From Pseudomonadota bacterium (lineage in GTDB: Bacteria > Pseudomonadota > Gammaproteobacteria > Steroidobacterales > Steroidobacteraceae), in the NCBI GenBank assembly GCA_023433705.1, contig JAEYUC010000014.1, positions 133,241-197,240 on the forward strand: DNA of 64,000 nt, in the 5' to 3' direction. The notes beneath the pieces are model-generated. The model was not told where the DNA came from. It saw only the letters and a list, made by a program, of their open reading frames with translations, and ran no database searches. Shown here one piece after another: positions 8,376 through 17,097 of the stretch. Position numbers and translations under genes: made by a program. Position 1 is the first letter of the stretch. Every line of letters starts with the position of its first letter.

Positions 8376-8463
8376 CGTCTGCGGAATGTTCTCCTCCCCC
8401 CTCGTGAGACTTTTTGCTGGACGGACGCGTGCAGGAACGGAAGGGCCTGCACGCGTTTTTTTT
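8376..8463 (+). ncRNA. Candidate sigma54-dependent small RNA (about 88 nt)
   Basis: Between the sigma54 promoter and a strong intrinsic terminator lies a short transcript with no credible reading frame. Bases 8391-8401 read CTCCTCCCCCC, complementary to Shine-Dalgarno sequences and like the C-rich seed regions of trans-acting regulatory RNAs in other proteobacteria. The 3' end is an 11-bp hairpin with eight T residues, a typical Hfq-type small RNA end. The alternative is an attenuated leader for the secreted protein at 8547. RNA evidence is needed to decide. Confidence 0.6.
8425..8463 (+). terminator. Intrinsic terminator of the candidate small RNA
   Basis: ACGCGTGCAGG (8425-8435) and CCTGCACGCGT (8446-8456) are perfect 11-bp arms around a 10-base loop, followed by T residues 8456-8463. 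Confidence 0.9.
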
Positions 8464-8546
8464 GCCCGACCAGGGTGAGAACAGGCCTGCGGTTCAAACG
8501 GAGTCCGCTGACACCCGTTAAGGCGCGCGCATCCTAAAGTGCGCGC

Positions 8547-9023
8547 ATGCGTGCACTCGCCGTACTCATCGTCGCCGTCCTCGCCTCAGCCGTCGCGACC
8601 GGATCGAACTACCGCGACGTCCAGGCGGCCGTGAAGGACGATCGCATGCTCGAGGCGGCCGGCATCGCCCCGGCGAACGTCGCGGCGCGCAAGCAGTGCA
8701 AGGCGGCGATCGTCGAGACCGACGATCCACCGGAATTCTTCGATTGCGTATACGTGCAGACCGAGCACGACCTGAACCTGTTCAGTCTCGAGGAAGGGTT
8801 CCTGATCTCCGAGCTGCAGCTCACGATGAACAACATCGACGGCGTGGCGCTGCAACACATGGGCAAATACAGCCAGGTGCAGATCTTCGACGACAACCGC
8901 GTCGCGGCGCTGTTCATCCACGACAAGTCGTGGATCGATACCAGACAGACCGAGGCCGTCTATACGTGGCTGCTGGAGCACGGCGCGCGCAGCCGCGAGC
9001 CGGTGAAGTGGATAGGTCCGTGA
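8547..9023 (+). CDS. Secreted hypothetical protein (158 aa)
   Basis: An 18-residue hydrophobic N-terminus (ALAVLIVAVLASAVA) looks like a signal peptide, so the protein is probably periplasmic. Two cysteines (RKQCKAA and FFDCVYV) about 16 residues apart could form a disulfide. The rest is a mixed alpha/beta chain ending EPVKWIGP. I recognise no family. It starts 84 bases after the small-RNA terminator and stops 3 bases before the converging gene at 9027. Confidence 0.65.
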   Translation: MRALAVLIVAVLASAVATGSNYRDVQAAVKDDRMLEAAGIAPANVAARKQCKAAIVETDDPPEFFDCVYVQTEHDLNLFSLEEGFLISELQLTMNNIDGVALQHMGKYSQVQIFDDNRVAALFIHDKSWIDTRQTEAVYTWLLEHGARSREPVKWIGP

Positions 9024-9026
9024 CGT

Positions 9027-9434
9027 CTACAGATTGAGTCGATAGAAGACGACGTACTCGCCTTCGCCCGGATCGACCTCCAGGCACCAGCCGTTGTCCT
9101 TCTTGCTGCGATAGAGATTCGCGGCGATCCAGCCGACGAGCGGCGTGTTGCGCAGTCGCGGCGTGACGATGCGCGATCGCATGTCGGTGTTCTTCGGCCA
9201 GACGACGGGTTCGAGTCCGTCGACCAGGTCGAGGAACTGATGATTCTCGATGTTGCTAGGCCTGCGATTGCGCTTCTTCGCGAGCAGCGCGAGGTCGAGC
9301 TCGGCCGTGTGGGGAATTTCCAGCGGCGCCCGCGTTCCGACCGGGCGCTCGTGCGCGTCGTCGCCGGCGCGCGCCGCCGCGGCGACCACCAGGGAACAAA
9401 GCACGAACCCGAACAGGCGACCCCGCAGGATCAT
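9027..9434 (-). CDS. Secreted hypothetical protein (135 aa)
   Basis: The ATG at 9434 is preceded by GAGG at a good distance (GAGGTCGTACG-ATG), so I prefer it to longer upstream starts. The N-terminus has a signal peptide (LFGFVLCSLVVAAAARA). The mature part is charged, with KKRNRRPSNIENHQF in the middle, and ends YVVFYRLNL. No known domain is seen. It is divergent from the symporter gene that follows. Confidence 0.62.
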   Translation of the reverse strand: MILRGRLFGFVLCSLVVAAAARAGDDAHERPVGTRAPLEIPHTAELDLALLAKKRNRRPSNIENHQFLDLVDGLEPVVWPKNTDMRSRIVTPRLRNTPLVGWIAANLYRSKKDNGWCLEVDPGEGEYVVFYRLNL

Positions 9435-9585
9435 CGTACGACCTCGTTCAACTTCCACCCGCGAACAGGTTGGAACGCCCGCGGCGCGTTCGCAATAGGT
9501 GGAACGAGGTAATCGCGAAGAACCGCGTTCCGGGCGCGAATAATCCCCATTGCGGTGCGATGGGATGAACCATAATCCGCCCGGA

Positions 9586-11016
9586 ATGAATCTCGACCAG
9601 ACCATAAATTCATGGTTGGCGCCCGTGGCCGACTGGCTCGGCAAGGTGATCTTCTACGCCGTACCGGTCGGCAACGAAGCGCAGATTCCGCTGATCCTCG
9701 CGTGGCTCGTCGCCGGCAGCATCGTCGCGACCATCTACTTCCGGTTCGTGAACCTGCGCGGCTTCGGACACGCGTTGCGCGTGTTGCGCGGAGAATTCTC
9801 GAGCCGCGACCATGCCGGAGAGACCACTCCGTTCCAGGCGTTCAGCGCGGCGGTATCGGGGACCATCGGTCTCGGCAACATCGCGGGCGTCGCATTCGCG
9901 GTGGCGGTGGGCGGACCGGGCGCCGCATTCTGGATGTGCGTCGCGGGTTTCCTCGGCATGAGCCTGAAATTCGCCGAGGTCGCGCTCGCCACGAAGTACC
10001 GCGTGATCCGCGCGGACGGCACGGTGACCGGCGGCGCGATGCACTACGTGCCGATCGCATTGGGCCGCGTCGGCATGCCGAAGCTCGGCAAGTTCCTGGC
10101 GGCGTTCTTCTGCGTGGCGACGGTGGGTGCGTCGCTGACCGTGTTCCAGGTCAACCAGGCCTACTCGCAGTTCCGCGCGGTGACCGGCTTCGAACATGCG
10201 TTCGTGTTCGGTGTCGCGATCGCGGTGTGGATAGGCATCATCCTGTTCGGCGGCATGAAGCGCATCGCGAGCTGGACCGACAAGCTCGTGCCGCTGATGT
10301 GTGTGCTCTATTTCGTCGCCTGCCTCGTCGTGCTGGGCGCGAACGCCGAGCGTATTCCGCATGGGTTGTACCGCATTCTCACCGAGGCGTTCTCGACGGA
10401 CGCGGTGGCGGGCGGCGCGCTCGGCGCGTTGATCCAGGGATTCCGGCGCGCGGCGTTTTCCAACGAGGCCGGCATCGGCTCGGCGCCCATGGCGCACGCG
10501 ACGGTGCGCACGAGCGAACCGATGTCGCAGGGTTTCGCGGCGCTGATCGAGCCGTTCCTCGACACGGTCGTCATGTGCCTGATCACCGCGCTGGTCATCG
10601 TCATCAGCGGCGCGCTCGAGACGAGCAGCGCGAAGGACATCGCGCTCGCGTCGGCCGCGTTCGGCACGGTCGTGTCGTGGTTTCCCGCGGTGCTTGCCCT
10701 GGCCGCGATCCTGTTCGCGCTCTCGACGGTCATCACCTGGGGCTACTACGGCGAGACCGCCTGGACCTGGTTGTTTGGCGAGACGCGCAACGCGCGTTAT
10801 TCGTACCGGCTGTTCCTGTGCGTGATGTTGTCTTTGGCGACGACGCTCGACATCACGCAGGTGGTCAACATCGCGGACCCGCTCAATTTCTGCATGGCGA
10901 TACCCAACCTGATCGCCGTCTACCTGTTCCTGCCGGAGTTGCGCGCCGATCTGGCAAGCTACTGGCGTCGCGTGGTGCTCAAGAACGAGCCGGAGGAGAA
11001 CGGTGCTGTCGCGTAA
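9586..11016 (+). CDS. Sodium:alanine/glycine symporter (AGCS family)
   Basis: A 476-residue inner-membrane transporter of the alanine or glycine:cation symporter family. Family blocks are visible in order: TTPFQAFSAAVSGTIGLGN and VAVGGPGAAFWM in the N-terminal third, GGAMHYV, a central GGMKRIA, AAFSNEAGIGSAPMAHA, then a C-terminal WGYYGETAW stretch. About eleven membrane helices are expected. The substrate is probably a small neutral amino acid taken up with Na+. The start at 9586 (MNLDQTINSWL) matches where the family begins; ATGs at 9550 and 9565 are alternatives. Its last 14 bases overlap the next gene, so the two are one transcription unit. Confidence 0.92.
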   Translation: MNLDQTINSWLAPVADWLGKVIFYAVPVGNEAQIPLILAWLVAGSIVATIYFRFVNLRGFGHALRVLRGEFSSRDHAGETTPFQAFSAAVSGTIGLGNIAGVAFAVAVGGPGAAFWMCVAGFLGMSLKFAEVALATKYRVIRADGTVTGGAMHYVPIALGRVGMPKLGKFLAAFFCVATVGASLTVFQVNQAYSQFRAVTGFEHAFVFGVAIAVWIGIILFGGMKRIASWTDKLVPLMCVLYFVACLVVLGANAERIPHGLYRILTEAFSTDAVAGGALGALIQGFRRAAFSNEAGIGSAPMAHATVRTSEPMSQGFAALIEPFLDTVVMCLITALVIVISGALETSSAKDIALASAAFGTVVSWFPAVLALAAILFALSTVITWGYYGETAWTWLFGETRNARYSYRLFLCVMLSLATTLDITQVVNIADPLNFCMAIPNLIAVYLFLPELRADLASYWRRVVLKNEPEENGAVA

Positions 11017-11680
11017 GGCTTACCTGTGGACGTTGTTCGGTGTGTATGCGGTGTGGTGGGTCGTGCTCGCGATCGATCCCTACGACCGCATGGACTGGAT
11101 CCTCGAGAACGTGCTCGTCCTGCTCGCCCTCGGCCTGCTGATCGGCACGTACAAGGCGTTTCCGCTGTCGCGCATCTCGTACACGTGCATCTTCGTCTTC
11201 CTGATGCTGCACACGGTCGGCTCGCATTACACCTACGCGTTGGTGCCGTACCAGGAGTGGTTCCCGATCTTCGAGGGCGGGCGCAATCACTTCGACCGCC
11301 TGGTGCATTTCCTCTACGGCCTGCTGCTCGCGTATCCGATCCGCGAGATGTTCCTGCGCATCGGCAACGTACGCGGCTTCTGGGGTTACTTCCTGCCGCT
11401 CGATCTCACGATGTCGACATCGATGCTCTACGAACTCATCGAGTGGGCCGCCGCGGAGCTCGTCGGCGGCGAGCTCGGCGCGGCCTACCTGGGCACGCAG
11501 GGCGACGTGTGGGACGCGCACAAGGACATGGCGCTCGCCTCGCTGGGCGCGCTGATCGCGATGACCATCACCGCGCTCGTCAACCGGCACATGCAGCGCG
11601 ACTTCGCGCGCGAGTGGGCCGAGAGCATCCGCGTGAAACGCCGCCAGCCCCTCGGCGAAGCCCCCGTGCCCGGCACATGA
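11003..11680 (+). CDS. YjdF-like inner membrane protein (DUF2238)
   Basis: A 225-residue protein with about six membrane helices. The family signature is visible: conserved FDRLVHFLYG in the middle and YELIEWAAAELVG followed by GTQGDVWDAHKDM towards the C-terminus. Conserved His, Asp and Glu near the membrane face suggest metal or proton handling, but the function is unknown. The GTG start at 11003 has a strong ribosome binding site (GGAGGAG) inside the end of the upstream symporter gene, with a 14-base overlap, implying translational coupling. The last four residues VPGT are encoded by a GTGCCCGGCAC repeat-like sequence directly before the hairpin repeat at 11682. Confidence 0.88.
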   Translation: MLSRKAYLWTLFGVYAVWWVVLAIDPYDRMDWILENVLVLLALGLLIGTYKAFPLSRISYTCIFVFLMLHTVGSHYTYALVPYQEWFPIFEGGRNHFDRLVHFLYGLLLAYPIREMFLRIGNVRGFWGYFLPLDLTMSTSMLYELIEWAAAELVGGELGAAYLGTQGDVWDAHKDMALASLGALIAMTITALVNRHMQRDFAREWAESIRVKRRQPLGEAPVPGT

Positions 11681-11681
11681 G

Positions 11682-11726
11682 ATTTACCGGGTTACGGTGC
11701 CTGGCGCCGCAACCCGGCAAGAGTCA
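11682..11726. repeat. 45-bp hairpin repeat, copy B
   Basis: Nearly the same sequence as 1435-1479: CCGGGTTACGG, loop TGCCTGGCG, then CCGCAACCCGGCAAGAGTCA. It again lies between converging genes, and its final GTCA again provides the TGA stop of the minus-strand gene. It probably forms a terminator hairpin. Confidence 0.78.
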
Positions 11727-14700
11727 TTTGAGGGCGGCGAGGCGCGACTGGCTCAGCGAGTAGACGCTGCTCGCGAGCACCAAGCCCTTCTTTGGCTTCC
11801 GCACCTGGCGGTAGTAGTCGCGCGCGGAGTCGAGATCGCCGTACGCCTCGGCGACGAGGCCGAAGCCGTACCACGCGGCGTCATCGGGCGCGCCCGATGC
11901 ATCCATTCCTTTCAGCAGCAGGTCGCGTGCTTCGCGCGGCCGGCCGGTGGCTGCGTATACACAAGCCAGGGTGTGCGCGATCGCGTAACTGCGTCCCTGC
12001 GTTTCGTCGTACGCCATGCGCGCGGCGTCCACGGCCTGTTCGGACACCGGCATGGTAAGCAGCGATGTCCATGCGTACTGGTTGTAGTCGGACGCACTGG
12101 CGCGGCCGCTGTCGATGAGCGGCTGGATGATCGGCGCGATCTCGGCGTACCGGCCCAACGCCTCGGCGCGATGTACGAGCATCTCGCGCGCGATGGAATC
12201 GTCCGGCAGCCGCGCGAGCCGCTGGCGCGACGCGTCCGTCACGACGTCCCACTCGCCGCGCCGGATGCGCGCCCATTGCTGGTAGCGGAACGCGAGCGCC
12301 GATGACGGCACCGCGGCGGAGAGTCGCTCGCCGGCCTCGGCGAGGCCCTTCCAGTCGCCGCGTTCCAGGTAGGCCTTGGCGAGCGCGAGATCGAGACTGA
12401 GCTTCGCCGTCGGTTCGGTCGCGGTGGATCGCGCGGTCAGGAGCAAGGGCAAGGCCTGTTCCGCGAGCAGGCAATCCGCCAGCAACATGGCGGTCGCCGC
12501 GCGCGCCTCGTCGATGCCCGCCGCCGCGCCGATGGTCCAGGCACGCGCGAAGGCCGGCCCTTCGAGCGGATCCTCCGAACTACCCGGACGCAGGTCGAGC
12601 CGCGCCCAGTCGAGCCAGCGCCGCGCGCCGGCGAGGTCGTTCGCCTCGATGCGTTCGAGCGCGAGCAACGCGACCGGCCCGACGAGTGGCGCGACGGTGA
12701 GGATCCGGTACTGGCCGTCCTCGAACACGACGTAGAAAGTCTGCGTCTCGCCGCCCGAGCGCAGCTGCACGCGATAACCTCCCGCGTCGTCGCCGTCGAC
12801 GTTGATTCGCGCGTTACTGAAAAGCAGGTCCGCGCCCACGGCGCGCGGCAGTTCCTGGCGCGCGAGTCCCGCGAGCAGTGCGCGTTGGGCACGTTCGAAC
12901 ACGGGCAGTCCGTCGAGCGCGGCCGATCGCCGGCTGAGCAGCGTCTTCAGCCGATCTTCGCCGCCGTCTTCCGCGAGCATCTCCGCGAACGAGCGCAGCA
13001 CCACGCCCCTTGGTTCCGTGGAAGAAATCGATGCGACGTCGATGCGCTGCGTCTTGCGCAGCGACGCGATCCTCTGCGTGGTGGCCGCGGTGGTGGTTTG
13101 GCCGCGCGCGCCGGCCTCGATGAGATCCGCCGCCGCGGAATATTCGCGCAGCCGCGTGAGGAAGTTGCCCGCACTCGTCAGCGCGGCGCGACGGTCGGAT
13201 TCGCTGTTGAGCAGCGCGCGCGACATCTCGATCGCGCGCGTGCCACCATGCTCCGCGGCGATGGTCGCGAGGATGAGGGCGCGTTGCGTGACGCTCGGCG
13301 AGCGCGGCCGCAGCGCCTCGCGCAGCTCGTCGAAGCGGCGCGAATAGAGCAGTGCATAGAAGAGATTGCTCGCGTAGTCGTCGTCCGCGGCATCTTCTCC
13401 GGTGAGCAGCTTCGCTCGCGCCTGGTACACGTCCACGGCCGCGGCGAGATCGGAACGCTCGGCGTAACGCACGCCGCTCGCGTCGTGCTCGAGCAGCACC
13501 GCGTAGTCCGCAAGGATGTCGGTGTCGTCGGGTGCGAGCGCGCGAGCCTTGCGGTACGCGGTGAGCGCGCCGGCGCGATCGAAGCCCGCGCCGAAGCGGC
13601 GGCCCACCGCGTCGTGTTGCAGCATCCAGCCCAGCGTCTTCCAGGCGAGCGAGGAATCCGGCTCGAGTTGCGTGGCGATGCGTGCCTCGCGCTGCGCACG
13701 GGCGCCGAGGCCGGCGTCGAGCAGCGCCGAAGCGTTGCGCAGCCGGTGCACCGCCTTGCGCGGATGTTTCGCGGCCAGCGCGTCATTGGCCGCGAGCGCG
13801 CCCTTGAAATCGCCTTCGGCGCGCAGCGCGACGCCCACCTGGTCGAAGGAGATCAGGTGCGTCTCGGCGGAATTGAGCTCGCGCAGCGCCGCCACCAGCG
13901 CGTTGGCCTCGCCCATCGAATAACGACCCTTGACGGTATCGAAGCGCCAGGTGGCCAGCACCATGCCGGCGGCCGTCACCTCGAACTGCGACGTCAGCCG
14001 CGCCGGGCCCATCTTCACGACCGCGTTCGCGGGCAGCGGACGCGGCTGAAAGCCGGGTGGCGGCTGGATGCGATAGCGCCACTCGGTGACGAACGGCTCG
14101 AACACCAGGTCGGCGGTTCGTTTGCCCGATTCCTCGTCCGAATCGAGCTCGAGCCGCTTGTCGAAATATTCCGGCAGCCGCGCGGTGAGATTCGAGACCC
14201 GCACGCCCACCGCGGAAGCCTCCAGATCCGTGTAACCGCTCGGCGCATCCTTCATCTCGAGCCGCATCGAATAAGGCTTCGAGAAATCCGTGCTGGCCGT
14301 GTGCGCGAAGCTCACGAGCGACTTGGCCCGGTACGCCTGGCGCGCGTAATTCTCCAGATCGTCGCGACGCTCCTTCGTGTCCGCGCCCGCGTACCAGTTC
14401 CGGTATTCGTTCTCGATGGTGCCGTGAGTCTCGGTGGTCTCGACCACGCGCGCGGGGCCGTATTCGGACAGGAAGAACTCGCGTGTCTCGAGCTGGCGGT
14501 TGTCGGCGGAGCGCATCGCGGGCGTGCGCGTCAGCGACTTCTCGCCGGGGCGCACGATCAGCGCGAGCCGGTCGGCGGCCGCCGCGGGCAGCGTGCCCAC
14601 GCGCGCGTACTCGGCGGTGGCGTCTATCCACAGGTCCGAGCCCGCCTCGCCGGCGCCGGGTAGATAGACGATCGCATGATTGAACATGCCGAGGCCCGGC

Positions 14701-15887
14701 AGGTCGGGGGACACGTCCTGGTCGTCGCCCGCCGCGAGCAGCGCGAGGTATGCCTCGATGCCCGACGCGCGCAACGCGGCGATCAGCAGCGTCGCCTTGT
14801 CCTTGCAGTCGCCGAACTTGCGGCGCAGGGTTTCCGCCGGGAACTCCGGGATCAGTCGCGCGGCGCCGAATTCGACGCCCGTGTAACGCACCTCGCGATG
14901 CAGGCGTTCGACCACCCTCGCGATGTATTCGCGCGTCGGCGAGTTCGGCAGTTCGGCGGTGAGCTTCGCGCCGATCGCGGCGCCGGCCTTGCCGCTGCCC
15001 ACCGCGCCGCCGCGCACCGGCGCGCGCAGACCCGCGATCAGCGGACGTGCGTCGTCCGTACGAATGCGTGCTTCGGTCGCCGCTCGATACGTCTCCGCCA
15101 CCGCTTCCCAGGATTCGGCCGACGAGAATTCGACGTTCGGCCAGGCCGGCGTCTCCGGCGGAAGGTTCGTCTCGAGCGCGCGGATCGGCTCGAGTTCGCC
15201 GAGCTCGTAGGTCCAGCGCACGCGGCCGTCCTGGCGCGTCTCGGTCGCCTGTGCGTTCGGCAACAGGCTCGTGAGCCGGCGCAATGGCAGGCCCTCGGGC
15301 GCGTCGATCACGACGCGAGTGCGGAGTACGGGCACTCGGCGGCCGACGTATTCGCGGAACGCCGAGCCCGCGGCGAAAAACGGCTGTTCGTCGCGCACCA
15401 CGATCTGCTCTTCGACCACCGCGCCGACTTCGACCGCCGGCAGCGGGCCCTCGTAGATGTGGTCGTCGTCGTAGACCTGGCTGTCGCCGCTGCGCGTGCC
15501 GGAGTCCTTGAGCAGCTTCGGATCGAGCTGATGCTCGCGTCCGTTCGCGCTGATCACCCGCGCGCGAATGGTCGGGCGAGCCTGGTGCCAGGGCTGCCAG
15601 CGCGCGCTGCTCGCCGCCCAGCGGGTCACTCCATCGGGCGAATCGACGCGATACACGAGGTGATTCGTGCGCGTGAGCCGGTGCTGCGCGTCGAATACGA
15701 AGCGGCGCTCGTCGAGCAGTACGACCACGTCGGTCGCATGCTCGCGTTTGACCGCGCTCGCGGCCTGCAACAATTGCGTGGCGGGCGTCGAGAAGGCGGG
15801 TGCATCCCAGGCTTCGCGGGCGGCCGCGACGCCGATCAGGGAGAGGAGGAATAGCGAGGAGAAGAGCGAGCGGTGCGGGAGCTTCAT
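11724..15887 (-). CDS. DUF3857 / transglutaminase-like / TPR periplasmic protein (1,387 aa)
   Basis: A signal peptide ends near residue 23. Residues about 50-250 form a DUF3857 domain. A transglutaminase-like domain follows, with the catalytic set Cys in KFGDCKDKATLL (about residue 361), His in MFNHAIVYLP and Asp in LWIDATAEY. A beta-rich segment lies around 500-650. The C-terminal half is helical with tetratricopeptide-like repeats (ALAANDALAAKHP, GALTAYRKARALAPDD, EARDLLLKGMDASG). Related proteins occur in many proteobacteria and Bacteroidetes; the substrate is unknown, but the triad is intact so peptide-bond chemistry or crosslinking is possible. The stop codon lies in the hairpin repeat 11682-11726. 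It is divergent from the MazG-like gene. Confidence 0.86.
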   Translation of the reverse strand: MKLPHRSLFSSLFLLSLIGVAAAREAWDAPAFSTPATQLLQAASAVKREHATDVVVLLDERRFVFDAQHRLTRTNHLVYRVDSPDGVTRWAASSARWQPWHQARPTIRARVISANGREHQLDPKLLKDSGTRSGDSQVYDDDHIYEGPLPAVEVGAVVEEQIVVRDEQPFFAAGSAFREYVGRRVPVLRTRVVIDAPEGLPLRRLTSLLPNAQATETRQDGRVRWTYELGELEPIRALETNLPPETPAWPNVEFSSAESWEAVAETYRAATEARIRTDDARPLIAGLRAPVRGGAVGSGKAGAAIGAKLTAELPNSPTREYIARVVERLHREVRYTGVEFGAARLIPEFPAETLRRKFGDCKDKATLLIAALRASGIEAYLALLAAGDDQDVSPDLPGLGMFNHAIVYLPGAGEAGSDLWIDATAEYARVGTLPAAAADRLALIVRPGEKSLTRTPAMRSADNRQLETREFFLSEYGPARVVETTETHGTIENEYRNWYAGADTKERRDDLENYARQAYRAKSLVSFAHTASTDFSKPYSMRLEMKDAPSGYTDLEASAVGVRVSNLTARLPEYFDKRLELDSDEESGKRTADLVFEPFVTEWRYRIQPPPGFQPRPLPANAVVKMGPARLTSQFEVTAAGMVLATWRFDTVKGRYSMGEANALVAALRELNSAETHLISFDQVGVALRAEGDFKGALAANDALAAKHPRKAVHRLRNASALLDAGLGARAQREARIATQLEPDSSLAWKTLGWMLQHDAVGRRFGAGFDRAGALTAYRKARALAPDDTDILADYAVLLEHDASGVRYAERSDLAAAVDVYQARAKLLTGEDAADDDYASNLFYALLYSRRFDELREALRPRSPSVTQRALILATIAAEHGGTRAIEMSRALLNSESDRRAALTSAGNFLTRLREYSAAADLIEAGARGQTTTAATTQRIASLRKTQRIDVASISSTEPRGVVLRSFAEMLAEDGGEDRLKTLLSRRSAALDGLPVFERAQRALLAGLARQELPRAVGADLLFSNARINVDGDDAGGYRVQLRSGGETQTFYVVFEDGQYRILTVAPLVGPVALLALERIEANDLAGARRWLDWARLDLRPGSSEDPLEGPAFARAWTIGAAAGIDEARAATAMLLADCLLAEQALPLLLTARSTATEPTAKLSLDLALAKAYLERGDWKGLAEAGERLSAAVPSSALAFRYQQWARIRRGEWDVVTDASRQRLARLPDDSIAREMLVHRAEALGRYAEIAPIIQPLIDSGRASASDYNQYAWTSLLTMPVSEQAVDAARMAYDETQGRSYAIAHTLACVYAATGRPREARDLLLKGMDASGAPDDAAWYGFGLVAEAYGDLDSARDYYRQVRKPKKGLVLASSVYSLSQSRLAALK

Positions 15888-15960
15888 TTAACCGAGAATA
15901 TCGAGAGCTCTCGCGCACAAATCGCGACCAGATCACGCCTTGGTGTAGTCTCGGCGCCGC

Positions 15961-16320
15961 ATGAGCACAAACCCTCACGGACTCACCCAGCTGCGCGATG
16001 CGCTGCGGGAATTCGCCGCGGAACGCGACTGGGACCAGTTCCACAGCCCCAAGAACCTGGCCTCGGCGCTCGCCGTCGAGGCGGCCGAATTGCTCGAGCG
16101 CTTCCAGTGGCTCAGCGAGGACCAGTCGCGGACGTTGCCGCCCGCCGAGCTCGAGAAAGTGCGCGACGAGATGGCGGACGTGCTGAACTACCTCGTGCGG
16201 CTCGCGGACAAGCTCGACGTGAACCTCATGGACGCCGCGCGCGACAAGATCCGCAAGAACGCGCTCAAGTATCCCGCGGAAAAGGCCCGCGGCAGCATCA
16301 AGAAATACTCCGAGCTCTGA
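15961..16320 (+). CDS. MazG-like nucleotide pyrophosphohydrolase
   Basis: A 119-residue all-helical protein of the MazG/dCTP-pyrophosphatase (RS21-C6-like) group, which hydrolyses non-canonical or surplus nucleoside triphosphates to monophosphate and pyrophosphate. The metal-binding signature is present: VEAAELLERFQW with its acidic pair, then DEMADVLNYLVRLAD. The helix DKIRKNALKYP and the C-terminal KARGSIKKY are also family features. The ATG at 15961 gives the usual length. It lies 16 bases before the NYN-domain gene on the same strand, suggesting one unit for nucleotide or RNA metabolism. Confidence 0.9.
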   Translation: MSTNPHGLTQLRDALREFAAERDWDQFHSPKNLASALAVEAAELLERFQWLSEDQSRTLPPAELEKVRDEMADVLNYLVRLADKLDVNLMDAARDKIRKNALKYPAEKARGSIKKYSEL

Positions 16321-16336
16321 GCCGGCATCCGTCGCG

Positions 16337-17097
16337 ATGAGCACTAACTACGTCCTGGTCGACTTCGAGAACGTGCAGCCCGACAGCCTCGCGGCGCTCG
16401 CGGGCGGCTCGTTCCGCGTGCTGGTGTTCATCGGCGCGGCGCAGGCGAGGGGACGCATTTCCTTCGAGCTGTCGCATTCCATCCAGATGCTGGGCACGAA
16501 CGCGGAATACGTGCCGATCGCGCGCAGCGGCCCCAATGCGATGGACATGCACATCGCGTATTACATGGGCAAGCTGCTCGAGCGGGAGCCGGGTGCGCAG
16601 GTCCACGTCGTCTCGCGCGACACGGATTTCGATCCGCTGCTCGAGTTCCTGGCCGCGCGCGGTTTCAGGGTGCGGCGCGTGAAGTCGATCGCCGAAATCG
16701 CGAAGAGCGAGAGCGGGAAGAAGAAAGCGCCGAAAGCAGCGACGCCCGCTGCCACCAGAGCCACGCCCGCGCCGAAGCCGCAGGCAGCGAAGCCGCGTCC
16801 GCCCAGACAGCAATCGCAGGCGCATCCACCCCGGCCGCAGCCCGCCAGATCGCAGGCGTCGAAGCCGGCGGCGACACCGGCCGTGGCCTACGACAAGCTC
16901 GACGCGGTAGTCAAGCAGTTGCGCTCGATGAGCGGCAAACCCGCGAATCGCAGGAAGCTGGCGAGGCCATCACCGCGTACCTGCGTCACCATGGTGGCGC
17001 TCCCGAGCCGAAAGTCGTGGAGCAATACATCGACGAGCTGATCCGTCGCAAAGTCGTGACAATGACCGGGACAAAACTGAACTACACGCTGGGTTGA
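16337..17097 (+). pseudogene. NYN-domain (PIN-like) nuclease with a 3' frameshift
   Basis: The N-terminal domain (about residues 1-125) is a NYN/PIN-like RNase fold: VLVDFENVQ carries the first acidic residue, NAMDMHIAYYMG the second, VSRDTDFDPLLE the third pair. A Lys/Pro/Ala-rich linker (about 126-185) follows. The frame then runs to a stop at 17041 with an Arg/Ser-rich end. The +1 frame from about 16963 instead encodes EAITAYLRHHGGAPEP and continues to a TGA at 17095-17097 with a helical, charged sequence of the kind expected here. The span 16337-17097 is one base short of a whole number of codons, so a single base (probably a G near 16961-16965) is missing. A sequencing or assembly error is an equal possibility. 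Confidence 0.75.

Noticed and set aside
8215..8537. Two overlapping plus-strand frames (87-88 codons) across the sigma54 promoter region
   Set aside because: Arg/Cys-rich with no ribosome binding site, and they run through the promoter and the terminator hairpin.
13783..16344. 853-codon minus-strand frame overlapping the DUF3857 gene in another frame
   Set aside because: Arg/Ala-rich low-information sequence; the DUF3857/transglutaminase frame carries the catalytic triad.
16950..16970. Programmed ribosomal frameshift in the NYN gene
   Set aside because: No slippery heptamer or downstream stem is visible; a one-base deletion or assembly error explains the frame change more simply.
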